From Desulfofustis limnaeus (GTDB taxonomy: Bacteria; Desulfobacterota; Desulfobulbia; Desulfobulbales; Desulfocapsaceae), in assembly GCF_023169885.1 (NCBI RefSeq), contig NZ_AP025516.1, forward strand, positions 186,001 to 250,000: a stretch of DNA of 64,000 bases. The letters are read 5' to 3'. The notes under the pieces were generated by a model. It was not told the DNA's origin. It did no database searches and saw only the letters and a program-made list of their open reading frames with translations. The position numbers and the translations under genes are program-made. Below are positions 42,250-51,935 of the stretch, in pieces; position 1 is the stretch's first letter, and the number at the start of each line of letters is the position of its first letter.

Positions 42250-43482
42250 ATGAAAAAGACGATTTCTTTGGTGGCCTTGGCCTCGGTGTTTGCGGTGGGG
42301 ACGGCGTACGCATCGGGCTATCGGATTCCGGAACAGTCGGCCGATTCGGTGGCCAAGGCGGGCGCCCATATCGCCTCGGCGCAGGGCGCGGATGCGAGCT
42401 ATTACAACCCGGCGAACATGAGCTGGGCGGCGGACGGCTGGCTGTCCGAGGTCGACCTGACCTACATCCACCTGACCGAGATCGACTACACCGATGCCCG
42501 GTCACCGCTGATGAACGGCACCTCGGAGACGGAGAATTTCCTGTTGCCCACGCTGTTCCTGGTTTCCCCGGACTACAACGATTTTCGCTTCGGCTTTTCG
42601 GTGACGGCCCCGTATGGACTGGCCAAACGGTGGAACGACACCTTTCCGGCCACCTATGCGCGCAAGTTTTCGCTGCAGGTGTTCGATGTGAACCCGTCGG
42701 TCTCTTACGCGGTCAACGATTATCTGTCGGTGGCCGGCGGCGTGCGGATGCTGATGGCCAAGGCGGTGGCGCGCAACGGCGGGCGGACGGCAACGGGAAT
42801 CGGCTTCAGCCGGGATCTGGAAGGTGACTGGGAGATCGACTGGGGGTACAACCTGGCGGTGGCGGTGCAGCCGAACGACGCCTTGAACCTGTCGGTGACC
42901 TACCGGTCCAACGTGGACCTGGGGCTGACCGGGGACGCGACGCTGTTCACCAACTACCCGTCACCGTACGTGTTCGAGTCGGGCGGCAACGTGGAACTGC
43001 CGGCCCCGGCGGTGTTGACGGTGGCGGCGGCCTACACCTGGGAGCAGATGACGGTGGAGCTGGCCTGGGACCGGACCTTCTGGTCGGAGTACGAAGAGTT
43101 GGACATCCAGTATTCGCGGCCGTTGATGCACCCGGTGCTGGCCCAGATTTTCGGGCCGGCGGTGCCAAAGGACTGGGACGACACGAGCGCCTATCGGATC
43201 AGCGTGTCCTATGATTTCAACGAATCGTTCACCGGTATGGCGGGCTTTGCCTTTGATGAGAATCCGGTGCCGGATGAATCGATCAACTTCGAGTTACCCG
43301 ATTCGGACGCGTACCTGTTCTCCATCGGCGGCCGGTACAAGCTGAACGAGCAGATGGAGATGGCGCTGGGCCTGCTGTACGACTACAAGGAGTCGCGCAA
43401 GGTGCGCAACGCCACACTGGCGGGTGAGTTCGAGGGCGCCTCGGCGATCCTCGTTTCCGCCGGCTTCAGCTATAAGTTCTAA
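42250..43482 (+). CDS. fadL: FadL/OmpP1/TodX-type outer-membrane transporter
   Basis: 410 residues. Signal peptide (about 1-20, ending TAYA), then the FadL N-terminal SGYRIPEQSADSVAKAGA segment, a beta-barrel pattern and a C-terminal Phe (FSYKF) for barrel assembly. FadL proteins pass hydrophobic substrates such as fatty acids. ATG at 42250 follows GGAGTGAGG. Codons are more strongly GC-ending than those of neighbouring genes (runs of CTG, GTG, ACC, GCG), suggesting a separate origin or high expression. Confidence 0.9.
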   Translation: MKKTISLVALASVFAVGTAYASGYRIPEQSADSVAKAGAHIASAQGADASYYNPANMSWAADGWLSEVDLTYIHLTEIDYTDARSPLMNGTSETENFLLPTLFLVSPDYNDFRFGFSVTAPYGLAKRWNDTFPATYARKFSLQVFDVNPSVSYAVNDYLSVAGGVRMLMAKAVARNGGRTATGIGFSRDLEGDWEIDWGYNLAVAVQPNDALNLSVTYRSNVDLGLTGDATLFTNYPSPYVFESGGNVELPAPAVLTVAAAYTWEQMTVELAWDRTFWSEYEELDIQYSRPLMHPVLAQIFGPAVPKDWDDTSAYRISVSYDFNESFTGMAGFAFDENPVPDESINFELPDSDAYLFSIGGRYKLNEQMEMALGLLYDYKESRKVRNATLAGEFEGASAILVSAGFSYKF

Positions 43483-43502
43483 AACGGAAGAGAACCTGCA
43501 CG

Positions 43503-43534
43503 GTGCCCCGTTACCTCGCGAGGTAACGGGGCAC
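43503..43534. terminator. Perfect 32-bp palindrome between convergent fadL and M50 genes
   Basis: GTGCCCCGTTACCTCG is followed at once by its exact reverse complement, with no loop base between. It lies 20 bp after the fadL stop and 26 bp before the stop of the convergent protease gene. It can act as a transcript-ending hairpin for both sides. No U-run is present. Confidence 0.6.
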
Positions 43535-43560
43535 TGTCGTTGGAAGCTGTTGCCGTCATT

Positions 43561-44190
43561 TCAGACGAGCAGCAGATTGTTGGCAAAGCTGATGACCGGC
43601 AGGATCAGCTTGGCCAAGAGTCCCGAAAAGGCCAAAAGCAGGATGATGATGAAACCGTAGCGCTCCAGTGCGGAGAAACTGCGGGCCAGATGCGGAGGCA
43701 ATAGTCCGGTCATGATCCGGCCGCCGTCCAGCGGTGGAATCGGTAAACAATTAAAGACGCAGAGCACCAGGTTGATCCAGACACTGGTGGCGAGCATCCA
43801 GGAAAACGGTACGAGTACCGAGTGCAGTAAACCACTATCCGGCACCAGCGTGCTGCCGAACAGGACGAAGCGCAGGAGAACGGCGCTGACAATTGCCAGT
43901 AGCAGATTGGTGAGCGGGCCGGCCAGAGCCACCCAGAGCATGTCTTGCTGGGGATTGCGGAAATAGGCGGGGTTCACCGGCACCGGTTTCGCCCAGCCGA
44001 TTTTGATGAAGAAAAAGGCGATGGTCCCGAGTGGATCCAGGTGCCGCAGAGGGTTCAATGACAGTCTTCCGGCCTGCTGGGCAGTTGGGTCACCAAGACG
44101 AAAGGCGATATAGCCGTGCGCGTACTCGTGCAGTGTCAAGGCAAAGAGCAGCGGTGGCAGTTGAATGAACAGGTGGTCGATAAGATTCAT
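43561..44190 (-). CDS. Site-2-protease-type (M50) membrane metalloprotease
   Basis: 209 residues, mostly membrane-embedded. HEYAH at about 21-25 supplies two zinc ligands and LPIPPLDGG at about 150-158 supplies the third (Asp). This is the short YwhC-like branch lacking PDZ and CBS domains. It would cleave membrane-spanning substrates; none can be named. It stands alone, convergent with fadL and about 185 bp past the tRNA nucleotidyltransferase gene. Confidence 0.9.
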   Translation of the reverse strand: MNLIDHLFIQLPPLLFALTLHEYAHGYIAFRLGDPTAQQAGRLSLNPLRHLDPLGTIAFFFIKIGWAKPVPVNPAYFRNPQQDMLWVALAGPLTNLLLAIVSAVLLRFVLFGSTLVPDSGLLHSVLVPFSWMLATSVWINLVLCVFNCLPIPPLDGGRIMTGLLPPHLARSFSALERYGFIIILLLAFSGLLAKLILPVISFANNLLLV

Positions 44191-44375
44191 GTATATCGTG
44201 ATACCAGGCTGATGCGCTTAATGGTCTCCCGGCAGAGCTTATGCCGCCGGTGCTTGCTTCTCTCGGGACAGGCTAAGAGAAGGAGGCTCCGGTAATCCCC
44301 TGAAGACAATGGTAAGCATGGTAACAAGCATTGGCACTGGGGGGGCAATAGTTCTTTAATGTGCTGCGGGCACCA

Positions 44376-47045
44376 TCACCTGAGGGGAAAACGCTGGGAC
44401 ACCAGAGCGATCTCATTGTCACGGGTTTTGACTTCTTGATCCAGCCTGGCGATGAGCAGTGTTTCCAGAATGGTCTTGAAGATCGGTCCGGGACGATACC
44501 CGAGCTGTTTGAGATCATCGCCGCCAAGCAGCGGTTTTTCATGGCGCAGCTTGGTGATGTAGGAAGAGACGGCTTTCTTGACTTCCGTCTTGCGGGCTAC
44601 CGCCATCACATACAACAGCCCTTCAATGCGAAGTTCCTTGAAGGCCAGGTGGATTTCACTGTTTTTCGGTGGACCGGCGGTCGCCAATTGACGGCTGGCC
44701 TGGTCTGCCAGTTGTTTTTCTCCGAGCAAGAGTGCGCGCGTTTTGGGTGGCACGTGAAAACGATCGCAGAAGGTAGCCAGTACGCTTAGTGGCGAACGGC
44801 CCATGATGGCCAGGAGAAAGATGATCCACGGATCATACTGGTCGCCGGCATAGAGCAGTTTAAACCAGGAGATGGCCCGCTGGGTCTGGACCAGGCAGTG
44901 GCGAAGACGGCGGTCGATGTTCAGGTGGGGGCGGAGGTCCGGCCAGAGAAACGGGAACAGTCCCAGGTCGGCGAGTCGTTCGATGGCTGGGGTGGCGTTC
45001 TCCTCGTTGAGCAGCAGTTTCAGCTCGGTAAAGAAACGCGGGTCGTCGCCTTTGCCGAAGAGGTTCATCTTCACTGCGTTGCGGATCAGCCGTTCGGTGT
45101 GCCGAGCAATGGTGAAATCCATCCGTTTCTCAAAGCGGATGGCACGAAATATCCGGGTTGGATCGTCGACGAAGCTGAGGTTGTGCAGCACCTTTATGGC
45201 CATTTGCTTCAGGTCGTTCTGACTGTTGAAGAAATCGACCAGTCTACCGAAATGGGCTGGGTTGAGTTGAATTGCCATAGCATTGATGGTGAAGTCGCGC
45301 CGATAGAGATCCAGCTTGATCGACGACAACTCCACGGTCGGTAGCGCTGCCGGGTATTCGTAGTATTCCAGCCGAGCTGTGGCGATATCGATCTTCAGCC
45401 CACTATGCAGGATGATGGTGGCGGTGCCGAATCGTTCATGTTCGCGTACCCGCCCTCCCAGTTTCTTCGCCAGGGTCCGGGCGAAGGCAATGCCGTCACC
45501 TTCGACGACGATGTCAAGATCCATGTTCGTTTTGCGCAGCAACAGATCACGGACAAACCCGCCGACCACAAAGGCGTTGTAAAGAAAGTCGTCAGCTACC
45601 GCTCCCACGGTCTGCAGCAATTCGATGACCGCTCCGCTGAGGCAGCCGGTCATCAGGTGGGTGAGGTTGCGGCTGCGTTCCAGCGACGGGTATTCGGACT
45701 CGTGGAGCAGGTTCTTGGGCAGGTTAGCGGGATCGTTGACCAACCGGTTGAGCAGGTCGGTCCGGGTAATGATGCCCTTGATCGACCGGTCATGGACGAT
45801 CGGTATCAGCCGTTGGCGATGCTCAATGATAATCTCCTGGATGTCGGCCAGCGTCGCGTTGAGAGACAGCACTTCGATGTCGGTGGCCATGTAGTCCTGC
45901 ACCGGTTGCTTGCCCAGGTCATGACTGACGGCGCGTTCCACCATCTGGCGGGAGATGATGCCGCTGATCAAGGCGCCGTTGCCGTTGGCGCCCGGTGCCA
46001 GGCGAGGTACCACCGGCATGGCGTTGATGTTGTACCGGGTCATCAAGGCCTGCGCCTCATAAAGCGAAGCGTCATCGGCGACGGTTATGGCCGGAGACGT
46101 CATCATCTCCCGGGCGATGGCCTGCGGTCGGACGTGCCGGTGGAGGCTGCGGACGAGCTGGTCATAGGCCTCCACCAGTTCCATGCCGGTCAGAGTCGCC
46201 GAGGCTGCCGAGACGTGTCCGCCGCCGCCGAAATCCCGGGCTACCGCACCAACGTTGACATCGGGTATGCGGCTGCGACCAATGAGATAGGTGCGGCCGG
46301 CCATCGCGACAACGGCGAACAGCACGTCGATATTTTCCATGGCGACCAGTCGCTGGACGATCAGCGAGAAGTCGTCCACATAGACCGGGAGTGACAGGGT
46401 GGAGATGACAATCTCCAGGTCTTGGATCGATACCCGTTTGGCATTTTTCAGCAAGTCGTTGAGGTAGCCGATCTGCTGCGCGGTCAAATCGTGGCTGATG
46501 AACTGTGAGACCACCTCGAGCTTTGCCCCCTGTTCGAGAAGCCAGGCCGCGGCGCGCAAGTCATCGGGGGTGGTGGTCGGGTGAGTGAGAGAGCCGGTGT
46601 CTTCGTATATGCCCAGCGCGAAGATGGTTGCCTCTTCACTGCTGATCGGAATGTTCCGTTCTTGCAGGAGTTCGGCAAGCAGGGTCATGGTCGAACCCAC
46701 ATCGCGAATCACTTCCGTATGACCTGACAAATCGCCGTCGCTCAGCGGGTGATGGTCGAACAGGTACAGTTTCAGACGCGGGTTGTCCAGACAGGCGGCC
46801 AGAGCTCCGAGTCGTCGTGACGACCTGGTGTCGACCACAACCAGCTCATTCACCTTGGCCGGGTCGATCTGTTTGGCCTTGAGAAACTGGTAGCGATACA
46901 GAAGGGTCTGGGCGACAAAATCGCGGACGGTTTTTTCCTGTGAGCCGGAGAAGACCAGGACGCCGTCCGGGTAGAGTTTCTGCGCAGCGATCATTGACGC
47001 CAGCCCGTCAAAATCGGTGTTGGTATGGGTGGTGATCACTCGCAT
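44376..47045 (-). CDS. DHH-CBS-tRNA nucleotidyltransferase/poly(A) polymerase fusion
   Basis: 889 residues. N-terminal DHH phosphoesterase domain (about 1-190; HTNTDFDGLAS, DTRSSR, FDHHPL) with DHHA1 (about 230-310; FGGGGHVSAAS). Then a CBS pair (about 315-440). The C-terminal class II nucleotidyltransferase (about 470-889) has GGFVRDLLL, MDLDIVVEGDG and YRRDFTINAMA. In delta-proteobacteria such fusions occur where CCA addition is split between A-adding and CC-adding enzymes. Which activity this one has cannot be decided here. Confidence 0.92.
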   Translation of the reverse strand: MRVITTHTNTDFDGLASMIAAQKLYPDGVLVFSGSQEKTVRDFVAQTLLYRYQFLKAKQIDPAKVNELVVVDTRSSRRLGALAACLDNPRLKLYLFDHHPLSDGDLSGHTEVIRDVGSTMTLLAELLQERNIPISSEEATIFALGIYEDTGSLTHPTTTPDDLRAAAWLLEQGAKLEVVSQFISHDLTAQQIGYLNDLLKNAKRVSIQDLEIVISTLSLPVYVDDFSLIVQRLVAMENIDVLFAVVAMAGRTYLIGRSRIPDVNVGAVARDFGGGGHVSAASATLTGMELVEAYDQLVRSLHRHVRPQAIAREMMTSPAITVADDASLYEAQALMTRYNINAMPVVPRLAPGANGNGALISGIISRQMVERAVSHDLGKQPVQDYMATDIEVLSLNATLADIQEIIIEHRQRLIPIVHDRSIKGIITRTDLLNRLVNDPANLPKNLLHESEYPSLERSRNLTHLMTGCLSGAVIELLQTVGAVADDFLYNAFVVGGFVRDLLLRKTNMDLDIVVEGDGIAFARTLAKKLGGRVREHERFGTATIILHSGLKIDIATARLEYYEYPAALPTVELSSIKLDLYRRDFTINAMAIQLNPAHFGRLVDFFNSQNDLKQMAIKVLHNLSFVDDPTRIFRAIRFEKRMDFTIARHTERLIRNAVKMNLFGKGDDPRFFTELKLLLNEENATPAIERLADLGLFPFLWPDLRPHLNIDRRLRHCLVQTQRAISWFKLLYAGDQYDPWIIFLLAIMGRSPLSVLATFCDRFHVPPKTRALLLGEKQLADQASRQLATAGPPKNSEIHLAFKELRIEGLLYVMAVARKTEVKKAVSSYITKLRHEKPLLGGDDLKQLGYRPGPIFKTILETLLIARLDQEVKTRDNEIALVSQRFPLR

Positions 47046-47226
47046 GGCCGGAAAACTCCGCTGGATTTTTTCTGCCGCTCGGTTGTGCCGTTGGAACGGA
47101 TGAGAGGCGAGCCGGAGAGCTGATCAGGTGCCGAGTCGGTTGCCGCCGTACCGCCTTGTCGGCGAGGATGGTCGTGATGCTCAGCTACTATAGCGATTGC
47201 CGGCCTTGAAAGCAAATGCCCTTTGT

Positions 47227-48210
47227 TCATCCTCGCGGGTGAAAAGAGCGGTGGACAGCTTTCAGCCGCTGTTGGTCGATCTTTGTGTATATCTGGGTGG
47301 TGGCGATGTCGGTGTGTCCGAGCATCATTTGCACGGCCCGCAGGTCAGCACCGTTGGCCAGCAGGTGAGTGGCAAAGGAGTGCCGTAGCATGTGCGGAGA
47401 AAGGCGCTTGTCGATACCGGCTCCACGGGCCGTTGCGGCGATGATTTGCCAGCAGCGTACGCGGGACATCGGGCGGGCCCGGCCGGTAACGAACAGGGCG
47501 CTGCTTCGCCGCCCCTTGAGGATGAGCGGACGGCTGTGCTCCAGATAGCGAGTGATGGCATCGGCTGTCGGTTTACCGAAGGGGACCAATCGCTCCTTGT
47601 TGCCCTTGCCGGTGACACGCAGAAAGCAGGCTGTCAGGTCACAACTGTTGATGCTCAAGCCAACCAGTTCAGAGACTCGCAGGCCGGTGGCATAGAGCAG
47701 CAGCAACATGGTGTGATTGCGCAGGAGCAGGGGGGTATGCAGCGGCGGCTCCACCAGGAGCCGATCAACCTCGTCGATGCTGAGCGCCTTGGGCAATGAT
47801 CTGCGGCTTTTTGGCAAATCGACCGTGGCGAACGGATTGAATTCCAGGTGCCGGTGCGCGGCGAGAAACCCAAAGAAACCGTTCAGAGCAGAAACCCGCC
47901 GCGCATTGCTCCGGTTGGAGACACCGTGGCTGCGACAGCTCAACAGAAAGCCGTGAATGTCGTTCAGGGACACGGCTTCAAGTCGGGATAACCCACGTTT
48001 TTCGAGAAAATCGAAAAATTGCCGGAGATCCCCGGCATAGGCAGTTACCGTGTTGTCAGCCAGCCGTCGCTCGGCGGCAAGGTGGCGAAGATACAACTCC
48101 TGGAGGGGAGTGCTCTGTTCGAGGAGAGGCGTGAGTTCTATGGTCGTTGGGAATCGAATCAGGCGAGTCTGCCGTGTTGCGCCATCATGACGCAACACGG
48201 CCCAACTCAC
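47227..48210 (-). CDS. xerD: XerD/XerC tyrosine recombinase
   Basis: Up to 327 residues. N-terminal SAM-like domain (about 35-120), then the catalytic domain with Arg in ATGLRVSELVGL, HMLRHSFATHLL, GH in MLGHTDIATTQIYT and the Tyr nucleophile at the end of that motif (IYTKIDQQRLK). It would resolve chromosome dimers at dif. The start is uncertain: GTG 48210 directly follows the rpsU stop but would place a strong hairpin (48171-48201) inside the coding region. Conserved sequence begins only at about residue 35. Confidence 0.92.
   Translation of the reverse strand: MSWAVLRHDGATRQTRLIRFPTTIELTPLLEQSTPLQELYLRHLAAERRLADNTVTAYAGDLRQFFDFLEKRGLSRLEAVSLNDIHGFLLSCRSHGVSNRSNARRVSALNGFFGFLAAHRHLEFNPFATVDLPKSRRSLPKALSIDEVDRLLVEPPLHTPLLLRNHTMLLLLYATGLRVSELVGLSINSCDLTACFLRVTGKGNKERLVPFGKPTADAITRYLEHSRPLILKGRRSSALFVTGRARPMSRVRCWQIIAATARGAGIDKRLSPHMLRHSFATHLLANGADLRAVQMMLGHTDIATTQIYTKIDQQRLKAVHRSFHPRG
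48171..48201. terminator. Hairpin between rpsU and xerD
   Basis: GCCGTGTTGCG and its exact complement (11 bp) around a 9-base loop, starting 10 bp after the rpsU stop on the minus strand. It could attenuate read-through from rpsU into xerD or stabilise the short rpsU mRNA. Confidence 0.55.
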
Positions 48211-48405
48211 TTACAGAGACTTCCGAATGCGATTGAACTTCCGCAGCTTACGCCGCGCCTCGGCTTGTTTGCGACGCTTCTTGACGCTTGGCTTTTCATA
48301 GTATTCGCGGCGTTTCAGCTCTCGCTTGATACCGTCTATCTGCAGTTTTTTCTTCAACTGCCGAATGGCGAATTCGAGGTCCCCTCGCACGTCAACTTCT
48401 ATCAT
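48211..48405 (-). CDS. rpsU: 30S ribosomal protein S21
   Basis: 64 residues, start ATG 48403-48405 with GGAG 7 bases upstream. The protein has the S21 body (FAIRQLKKKLQIDGIKRELK, then RREYYEKPSVKKRRKQAEAR) and basic tail. A longer frame upstream is rejected because it runs over the promoter leader. Its own promoter at 48583-48611 gives a 170-nt leader. Confidence 0.97.
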   Translation of the reverse strand: MIEVDVRGDLEFAIRQLKKKLQIDGIKRELKRREYYEKPSVKKRRKQAEARRKLRKFNRIRKSL

Positions 48406-48582
48406 GTGTATCTCCGTTCGCGTTTGCTGGACGATATGGCCATCGTTTCCAGTTGATGCTGGTGATGTTGTTCTCCCGAAGCGGCTACAGCTCCAATGAA
48501 ACATGGGCGCAGATGACGCGTCGATGTCCGGATGCGGGAAAACCGCCTGCAGGGCAGGACGTTTTTTTAGCGACAAACCCCC

Positions 48583-48611
48583 TATATAAAACGATACCAG
48601 ATTTCTGTCAA
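48583..48611 (-). promoter_or_regulatory. Strong promoter of rpsU
   Basis: Minus strand TTGACA (48611-48606), 17-bp spacer, TATATA (48588-48583). The -35 is perfect and spacing optimal. The start near 48576 leaves about 170 nt of leader before the S21 start. Confidence 0.75.
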
Positions 48612-48652
48612 ATTGTTTTTGCCGAAACCTCCGGCAGCACAGCGCACAAGGC

Positions 48653-50041
48653 TTAAGACTGAGGAAAAATTTTCCCCGGATTGAGAATGTGTTTCGGATC
48701 GAACAGGTCTTTGATCCGCTTCATCAGGGCGATGGTAGCCTCGTTCAGCTCTTCACCCAAATAGGGGGCCTTGCTGAAACCGATACCGTGTTCGCCGGAA
48801 AGTGTTCCGCCCAGATCCAGAGCCTTGCGGAACAACCTCGCCTTGGCCTGCTGTCCCCGGTCGGCCTCTTCCGGGTTGGAACGGTCGAGCATGATATTGA
48901 CGTGGATATTTCCGTCACCGGCATGACCGAACGTCAGAATGAGGAGACCGAGGTCCCGGGCAAGGTGCTCAGTGAAGGACACGAGTTCCGGTATCCGGGA
49001 GCGGGGTACGGCCACGTCCTCACTGATCTTGTTCGGCCTCAATGTGAGCACCGAGGGCGAGATGGCCCGGCGCGCCTGCCAGATTTCCTCGACTTCGCGA
49101 TCATTGCTCGCTTGACGGACGGAGAATTCAGGTTGCTCGGCCAGCAGTCTCTGAAGTCGCCGCGCTTGTTCTTCGACCACTGGCCGTTCGCCGTCGATTT
49201 CGACAATCAATAGGGCCTCGGTCTCGGCAGTCGGCGGTGTCGTGAGAAACTTGGAGACCACCCCGATGGTGGTACGATCAAGGTATTCAAGGGTGCACGG
49301 TTTGATGTGGGCATTGAGGATCTCGGAAACCATCTCGGTGGTCCGCTGTAACGATGTCGAGGTGAGCAGAAAAGTTTCCTTGTGTGGGGGCAGCGGCAAC
49401 AGACGCAGGGTGAGACGGGTGATAATGCCCAAGGTTCCTTCGGAACCGATGAACAGGCGGGTCAAGTCGTAACCGGTAACGCTTTTTTCCGTACGAGCGC
49501 CGGTAGTGATGATTTCCCCGGAGGGTAGAACTACTTCCAAACCGATGATATAATCCTTGGTAACACCATATTTGACGGCGGACGGCCCACCGGCGCACTC
49601 GGCGGCGTTGCCGCCGATGGTACAGTATTTCAGCGAGGCCGGATCAGGCGGGTAGAACAAACGGTGCCGTTTGACGGCTCGTTGTAGATCCCCGGTGACT
49701 ACGCCCGGTTCGACGATGGCGATCTGGTTGGCCGCATCGACCTCGATGATTCGGTTCATCCTGGTCATGGCCATGACCAGCCCCCCTCGCAGCGGCACGA
49801 CACCGCCGGTCATTCCCGAACCGGCTCCCCGGGGGGTTACCGCAAAGGCGTAACGAGACGCCAACTGCATGATGCCGCTCACCTGTTTAGTGGTTTTAGG
49901 AAGCACCACGGCTTCGGGCAGGTGTGGCGTGGCCGTACCATCGTAACTGTAGCAGTGCAGATCTTCGTGCCGGGTGGTTATCTGGTCGTTGCCGACCAGT
50001 GCAGAAATCTCGGCCAGGACATGGGTAGGTATTGCGGACAT
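48653..50041 (-). CDS. FAD-linked oxidase, glycolate/D-lactate dehydrogenase GlcD type
   Basis: 462 residues. FAD-binding PCMH-type segments: VTPRGAGSGMTGGVVPLRGG at about 70-90 and CTIGGNAAECAGGPSAVKYG at about 138-157. The C-terminal substrate domain has GHAGDGNIHVN and TLSGEHGIGFSK, with metal/substrate histidines. It would oxidise a 2-hydroxy acid such as glycolate or D-lactate in the cytoplasm. No GlcE/GlcF-type Fe-S partner is adjacent, so the electron acceptor is open. Confidence 0.9.
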   Translation of the reverse strand: MSAIPTHVLAEISALVGNDQITTRHEDLHCYSYDGTATPHLPEAVVLPKTTKQVSGIMQLASRYAFAVTPRGAGSGMTGGVVPLRGGLVMAMTRMNRIIEVDAANQIAIVEPGVVTGDLQRAVKRHRLFYPPDPASLKYCTIGGNAAECAGGPSAVKYGVTKDYIIGLEVVLPSGEIITTGARTEKSVTGYDLTRLFIGSEGTLGIITRLTLRLLPLPPHKETFLLTSTSLQRTTEMVSEILNAHIKPCTLEYLDRTTIGVVSKFLTTPPTAETEALLIVEIDGERPVVEEQARRLQRLLAEQPEFSVRQASNDREVEEIWQARRAISPSVLTLRPNKISEDVAVPRSRIPELVSFTEHLARDLGLLILTFGHAGDGNIHVNIMLDRSNPEEADRGQQAKARLFRKALDLGGTLSGEHGIGFSKAPYLGEELNEATIALMKRIKDLFDPKHILNPGKIFPQS

Positions 50042-50190
50042 GGCGCTTTCGTTTTAGGGTGATCGTACCATCGGGTAACCATAAGTCGAAAAGTAAAGGA
50101 TTGTACCCGAGAACCACCGCGGTTTCCACTGCTATTGCCTGCGGTACCGCGCATCGATTGGACATTGGATAGTCGGGAGATGGGGTCGTG

Positions 50191-51150
50191 ATGGAACAGA
50201 AAAAACGGTGTGTGGCGCTACTCGCCGGCGGACGATCCGGTGAGCGTGAGGTTTCACTGAGCGGGGCGAAGGTCTTCGAGGAGGCCCTTGATTCCCGTCG
50301 TTATTCGATCAGGCGTTACGATCCGGCCACTGATCTGGCCCGGTTGGCGCGCGACAGCGGCGACATCGATTTCGCTTTCATTCTGTTGCACGGACAATAT
50401 GGTGAGGACGGCTCGATTCAGGGGCTGCTCGATCTCCTGGATATCCCCTACCAGGGATCCGGTATCCTCGGCAGCGCTGTGGCCATGGACAAGAATCTGG
50501 CAAAAATCCTCTACCGTCAGGCCGATCTGCCGGTGGCGCCATGGCATGTGCTGGGACGGGCCGAGCGACCCAACTGCGATGCGATAATTGACGAACTTGG
50601 CCTGCCGCTGGTGGTAAAACCGGTGCGTGACGGTTCCAGCCTCGGTTTGACCATCGCTCGTAGCCGCGAACAGGTGTTGACCGGTATTGAACGAGGTCTG
50701 CAGCATGACGAGCGAGTCATGCTCGAACGCTATATAGCCGGCCGGGAGATAACCGTGTCGGTTCTCGGCAATCAGGACCCGGTGGCGTTGCCGGTGATCG
50801 AGATCATTCCTGGAGACGGCTATGAATTCTTCGATTATAACGCCAAATATCTGCCGGGAGCCTCACGGGAGATCTGCCCTGCTGAAATCGCTCCGGAATT
50901 GACCCGCAAGGCCCAGGAGCAGGGGGTGAGGGCGCACCAGGTGCTGCAGCTTGACGGCTATTCGCGCAGCGACATGATCATCGCCGCCGATAACACCATC
51001 TATCTCCTGGAAACCAACACCATCCCGGGCATGACCCGCACCAGTCTCCTGCCTCAGGCGGCACGGGCCCACGGGCTCGGCTACGGACAGCTTCTGGAGC
51101 GCCTTATTGAACTCGGGCTGGAGGCGCACACTCGGCGAACGGCCGGCTGA
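50191..51150 (+). CDS. ddl: D-alanine-D-alanine ligase
   Basis: 319 residues of the ATP-grasp family. N-terminal GGRSGEREVSLSGAK, central DKNLAKILYRQADLP, phosphate-binding LPLVVKPVRDGSSLG, EITVSVLGN and C-terminal LLETNTIPGMTRTSLLPQ. It makes D-Ala-D-Ala for peptidoglycan in the cytoplasm. ATG at 50191 is preferred; an adjacent GTG at 50188 is in frame. GGGAGATGGGG lies upstream. It is away from the mur cluster. Confidence 0.95.
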   Translation: MEQKKRCVALLAGGRSGEREVSLSGAKVFEEALDSRRYSIRRYDPATDLARLARDSGDIDFAFILLHGQYGEDGSIQGLLDLLDIPYQGSGILGSAVAMDKNLAKILYRQADLPVAPWHVLGRAERPNCDAIIDELGLPLVVKPVRDGSSLGLTIARSREQVLTGIERGLQHDERVMLERYIAGREITVSVLGNQDPVALPVIEIIPGDGYEFFDYNAKYLPGASREICPAEIAPELTRKAQEQGVRAHQVLQLDGYSRSDMIIAADNTIYLLETNTIPGMTRTSLLPQAARAHGLGYGQLLERLIELGLEAHTRRTAG

Positions 51151-51167
51151 CGCCCCGTGACAGCAGC

Positions 51168-51935
51168 TCAACAGATGATGCGCTCGGCGCCATGGAAGAC
51201 GTTGAGCCGCTCCGGCCGGACATAAGCGGCGAGGGTCATGCCGGCCCGAGCAGCAATGGCCAGCCCCAACGACGAAGGGGCCGTGCGGGACATGACGATG
51301 GGGATGCGCATCCGGGCGCATTTGAGAACCATGTCCGAGGTCAAGCGGCCGGTGGTGTAAACGGCGGCGCGGGCCGATGCCTTCCCCAGAAGGATGGCGC
51401 CGAGCACCTTGTCGACGGCGTTGTGGCGCCCCACATCTTCATAAAACGCCTGCAAGCGGCCGTCGGCCCAGAGGCCGCAGCCGTGGACACAGTGGGTCAT
51501 CGGGCCCAGGGGAGAGGCTTGCAGGACATGGCGGACAAAGGTCTTGATCTCGCTGAAGGTGATGGAGTTCTCAAGCGGCTGTTCGAGTACGCCGTCGAGC
51601 ATTTCCCGGGGGATTTTCCCGGTCCCGCCGCAACCCGAGGTGATGATCACTTCCTTGGGCTCGCCCATTTCCACATCGGCATAGACGGAGATCTTTCCCT
51701 CAGCGCAGACCACCACCTCCTTGATCTCTTCCGGCCGCTGAAGGTACCCTTGGCCGAAGAGAAAGCCGACCCCGAATTCCTCGAGGCCGACGGGGAGAAC
51801 CATGGATGATCCGATCCGTTCATCGTTGAGAGAGATGGTATAGGGTGTCTCTATGGCCACCTCTTCACGTTGTTCGCGTCGGCCTTCCGGGGTGATGATG
51901 GTGGTTTTTTGAGTGATTGAAACGGCAGTTGTCAT
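51168..51935 (-). CDS. fdhD: FdhD, formate dehydrogenase sulfurtransferase
   Basis: 255 residues. Family features: VGLEEFGVGFLFGQGYL, the sulfur-carrying loop ITSGCGGTGK (one Cys of the usual CxxC is replaced by Gly in SGCGG), HCVHGCGLW, and EDVGRHNAVDKVLGA. FdhD passes sulfur from IscS to Moco before insertion into formate dehydrogenase. No fdh gene is in the window. It converges with ddl and is divergent from mobB, linking it to Moco use. Confidence 0.93.
   Translation of the reverse strand: MTTAVSITQKTTIITPEGRREQREEVAIETPYTISLNDERIGSSMVLPVGLEEFGVGFLFGQGYLQRPEEIKEVVVCAEGKISVYADVEMGEPKEVIITSGCGGTGKIPREMLDGVLEQPLENSITFSEIKTFVRHVLQASPLGPMTHCVHGCGLWADGRLQAFYEDVGRHNAVDKVLGAILLGKASARAAVYTTGRLTSDMVLKCARMRIPIVMSRTAPSSLGLAIAARAGMTLAAYVRPERLNVFHGAERIIC

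Noticed and set aside
44331-44345. TGGCAC-type -24 element
   Set aside because: The required TTGC at -12 is absent (GGGC), and no activator site or gene orientation fits.
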